64,000 nucleotides of DNA from Oegoconia quadripuncta (taxonomy: Eukaryota > Arthropoda > Insecta > Lepidoptera > Autostichidae). Within the stretch, counting starts at the first letter, position 1; each line of letters opens with the position of its first letter. Made by a program: the position numbers and the translations under genes. Shown one piece after another: positions 61,650 through 64,000 of this stretch. The stretch spans positions 32,918,778 to 32,982,777 of the forward strand of contig OX438744.1 of the NCBI GenBank assembly GCA_949316235.1. The letters run 5' to 3'. Under the pieces are notes generated by a model, which saw nothing but the letters and a program-made list of their open reading frames with translations, was not told where the DNA came from and made no database searches.

Positions 61650-61980
61650 AGCCACAACTACGACGTTGGTCCTCCTTGGCACAGAAGGGGCACAGTGGAC
61701 AGGAGAGCAAGTGTACCATCTTTTGTTATGGGGTTCCACAATCGCAGTGAGTCTTTAACTGGTCAATGAATCGCCAAGTTCCCTCTGTAGGAGATTTAGC
61801 GACTTCAAGATCGACCATCGTGACTTGTGGCCAGGTACGCTGTCACTAAACTGTGGAGGAGATGGGCATTTTGCATGCCACAGTTGCTCTCTTGCCGATC
61901 TTGGGTGATTGTCTGTGGCTGTCTGAAGCTTCTGCGACTTTTCAATCTAAGCATTTCGATTAATTCCCGTTATGGATGAC
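61650..61980 (-). pseudogene. Possible LINE C-terminal remnant
   Basis: On the minus strand VHLLSCPLCPFCAKEDQR near 61,665-61,720 looks like the Cys-rich C-terminal signature of several RTs, and residues upstream of it are broken by stops. Tentative. Confidence 0.3.
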
Positions 61981-62464
61981 TCGCACTTGTCTGAATAGAG
62001 TACTTAGCACATAATAAAGTTTGTTATATTTGTACAAACCCAACAAAGTATTTAATATGTTTTCCTTGACAGTCAATGTCTTCAATTGCATTGTTGACAG
62101 TCCGGACGGACGGAAAACGGAATATATGGTCATGTTAGTTATGGCCCATTTCCTATCCTAATCTATGACCCAACAGTGGAAATCATCATAATTATGCACT
62201 TGTTGCACATGATTGTGTCCGCGTTTTTAAATAATGAAAATTCATAAACAGACCCTGGTAAGTTTACTTGTCTAGCTGTATCGGAAACGATTTAATCGTC
62301 CACTGAACTGTTTCCGATAGCGGGCCTGTAGTTATGCTATTATAATACTGATATTGTCTGGTACCTATATTTATAATTACTGTTTTTTGCATTGCATAAC
62401 TGAAAAATTAAAAGCGGAAATCATATAATAGCTCTGTCTGTCTCTATGTCAGTATCAGTATATC
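61981..62464. other. No gene seen
   Basis: No supported feature. GTTTTCCTTGACAG at about 62,060 is acceptor-like, but no donor follows. Confidence 0.35.
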
Positions 62465-62765
62465 TGTCTCATCATCTCAGCCCGTAAACATCCCACTGCA
62501 GGGATATAGGCCTTCCCTCGTATAATGAGGGAGTATGGGCCAGCGGTTAAGACGCGGTCTCCCAATTTGGGAGGTACGGGTTCGATTCCCAACAGGCCAT
62601 GCACCAATGAGTTTTTAATTATAATTTAATTACTTATGTGCATTTATCCGACTGCTCTTAAACAGTGAAGGGAAGCATCGCAAGGAAACCTGCATGCCTG
62701 GGAAGTAAAAATTCTAAGACATGTGAAGTCCTCAACCCGCATTGGGCCAGTGTGGTGGATATCTG
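62465..62765 (+). mobile_element. SINE D, rearranged with an inverted tail
   Basis: The tRNA-like head (AGCGGTTAAGACGCGGTCTC, B box GGGTTCGATTCCC) begins near 62,532 on the plus strand and runs to CATTGGGCCAGTGTGG. Directly upstream (62,465-62,531), in inverted orientation, is the segment that normally forms the tail. Confidence 0.78.
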
Positions 62766-63595
62766 TCTATGAAGACACTAATTCTTCGGAAGCACTAGAG
62801 GTATCAAGCTGAAATTAACATGTAATGTTTAATTTCACTGGCCTCATAGCCCTATTAAAATTTTGAGTTCGTAATCCTTTGTCGCGCTACAAGCCTTGCC
62901 CACTTCGGCAGCAACGTCACGATGATCATCTTAAATATTTGAGAATGTTGTGGGTTCGTAGCCAAATAAGTACTCCGAAACCACTTAATATGTTTGGTCA
63001 CGCCAATATGCGTGAATTATGGCCAAGTAATTTTTCGGTGGCAACCCCGCCTAATTAAAAAGAAAAGCCCCCCTAGGAAGGCTAACGGAGGACTCTCCAG
63101 CCAGCCCAGCACCGGCCAGCTAAATCCAAGTAAACCACCACCCATATGCACACAAGACGAAACAAAACAGCGTATGGCAGAAACCAATTTCCTAAATTCA
63201 CGTGCCTATTTAAGAATTCGCACTCATGGGCACTCTCTTCAGGAGTTGCTCCGACAATGTTATTAACAGTTTTGATTCACAAATTTTAAATCGAATTTTA
63301 AAAACTTAGTAGTAATCCTTAAACACAGGAACTTGGGAAAATACTACAACACTGTACTGACTGTAAACTGAGCAAGCAACGTGTCAGAACTAAGAATGGA
63401 AAGAATTCGAATCTAAATGCATTTGAAATAAAAAAGGGAATTGAAAGGAGGCGAGCGAAGATAAAGGGAAACATGACATCAACGGCGGTGATACCGTTAC
63501 AACTTTAATAAGCTATGGCCCCATATATGACCATATTACTCAATTGTGATCATTGTATAGGGCTGACGAAGATGATGCGTTTACCTACTGTGGGA
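62766..63595. other. Unassigned; 90-codon open frame
   Basis: A plus-strand frame at 62,994-63,266 encodes a proline/serine-rich middle (SSQPSTGQLNPSKPPPICTQ). I do not recognise it. It might be the start of a retroelement gag-like or ORF1 protein, but there is no zinc knuckle or RT near it. Confidence 0.3.
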
Positions 63596-63599
63596 TATT

Positions 63600-63665
63600 A
63601 CTTCTACTTCTTTTCGTGTCGAGGCAAAGTTCAAATTTTATTGGACCAAAACTTAGCAACTCCAT
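63600..63665 (-). pseudogene. Retroelement fragment ('QRGN' family)
   Basis: TTCTTTTCGTGTCGAGGCAA and TTTTATTGGACCAAAACTTA match 53.70-53.76 kb almost base for base; on the minus strand this is the LLSFGPIKFE region. Confidence 0.65.
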
Positions 63666-63795
63666 ATTATTCGTCACTAAGCTGCCCGTCCTCTGTTTTA
63701 TCTGGCCCATACCAGACCAGCTCATTTTCATAGCTGTAAACACCCCCTCTAGCCCCACTGCAATATCTTTCGGTAGCTCTCAATACCTCAATAAT
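63666..63795. other. Unassigned spacer
   Basis: No feature. Confidence 0.3.
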
Positions 63796-63852
63796 AAATC
63801 AGGTGTGAATGAGGTCAAGTGCCAACCCGTTGTGGAAAAAAAAAAAAATATT
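63796..63852 (+). mobile_element. SINE C tail
   Basis: AATCAGGTGTGAATGAGGTC, CCCGTTGTGGAAAAAAAAA. Confidence 0.65.
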
Positions 63853-63867
63853 ATTTCGGAAAATACA

Positions 63868-63925
63868 AATGTAGGTAGGTAACTACCTACACCAATTATC
63901 TAGTCCCAAACTAAACAAAGCTGAT
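63868..63925 (-). mobile_element. SINE B tail
   Basis: Reversed AGCTTTGTTTAGTTTGGGAC, TAGATAATTGGTGTAGGTAG. Confidence 0.65.
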
Positions 63926-64000
63926 TATTGTCTTATAATGTCTATTGATTAAGTTGATTACTTTTTTCTCAGTGCACGTATGTATGTCTATACTATCGAA

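Noticed and set aside
63943..64000. Acceptor-like ACTTTTTTCTCAG near the right edge, with the frame after it open in phase 0 to the window end
   Set aside because: Only 29 bases follow, too few to judge. It would fit the candidate gene's phase, but short open stretches are expected by chance.

Overview
This is AT-rich, repeat-saturated insect DNA, most likely from a moth or butterfly (Lepidoptera). The evidence is a dense mix of tRNA-headed SINEs, CR1/jockey-like and RTE-like LINE fragments, a Helitron with the terminal sequences familiar from Lepidoptera, mariner/Tc1, piggyBac and PIF/Harbinger-type MITEs, and the canonical animal splice signals. I cannot name the species. No bacterial operon, rRNA, free-standing tRNA gene, CRISPR array or virus is visible. 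The tRNA-like boxes present all lie in SINE heads.

Only one host gene is supported, and it is a candidate. A CpG-richer promoter-like stretch (about 35,740-36,060, with a 26-bp near-palindrome and an NRF1-like site) leads to a short first coding exon, ATG at 36,241 and donor at 36,266. About 24 kb downstream, a CTAAT branch point, a pyrimidine tract and CAG|GTAAGT occur together at 60,429-60,458, which is the form of a recursive splice (ratchet) site. The next 32 nt end in a second donor. Joined to exon 1 they keep the frame open. On this reading 36-60 kb is a repeat-filled first intron, and the rest of the gene lies to the right.

Layout. 0-5.5 kb: decayed LINE and SINE pieces, a Helitron-like non-autonomous element, (TG)n and 11-bp arrays. 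5.57-8.91 kb: one Helitron with intact-looking ends, a 0.95-kb internal duplication, two minisatellites and a broken helicase C-terminus. 9-22 kb: MITEs, SINEs, simple repeats, and a retroelement C-terminal domain at 18 kb. 22.26-25.98 kb: a 5'-truncated CR1/jockey-like LINE whose 967-residue endonuclease/reverse transcriptase frame is unbroken. 25.98-27.47 kb: a piggyBac-like non-autonomous element. 27.8-35 kb: mariner MITE, SINEs, RTE fragments, a LINE-derived 75-bp tandem repeat. 35.7-36.3 kb: candidate promoter and exon 1. 36.3-60.4 kb: SINEs, Helitron pieces, nested MITEs and a 109-bp satellite. 60.4-64 kb: candidate exon 2, then more repeats.

SINE names A-E and retroelement names used here are working labels for this window, not database names. 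SINE A: head GGTGTAGTGG, tail CTAGATGGCGCTGT. SINE B: similar head, tail GGGACTAGATGATTGGTGTA. SINE C: head GTGGCTCAATGTAAACAACA, tail ending GTGCATAAAAA. SINE D: head GCGGTTAAGACGCGGTCTCC. SINE E: B box GGTTCGAGTCC followed by CCTTAGGCGTCGGTTGCAA. All family assignments were made by eye, without alignment or database search, and most boundaries are accurate only to about 10-20 bp.
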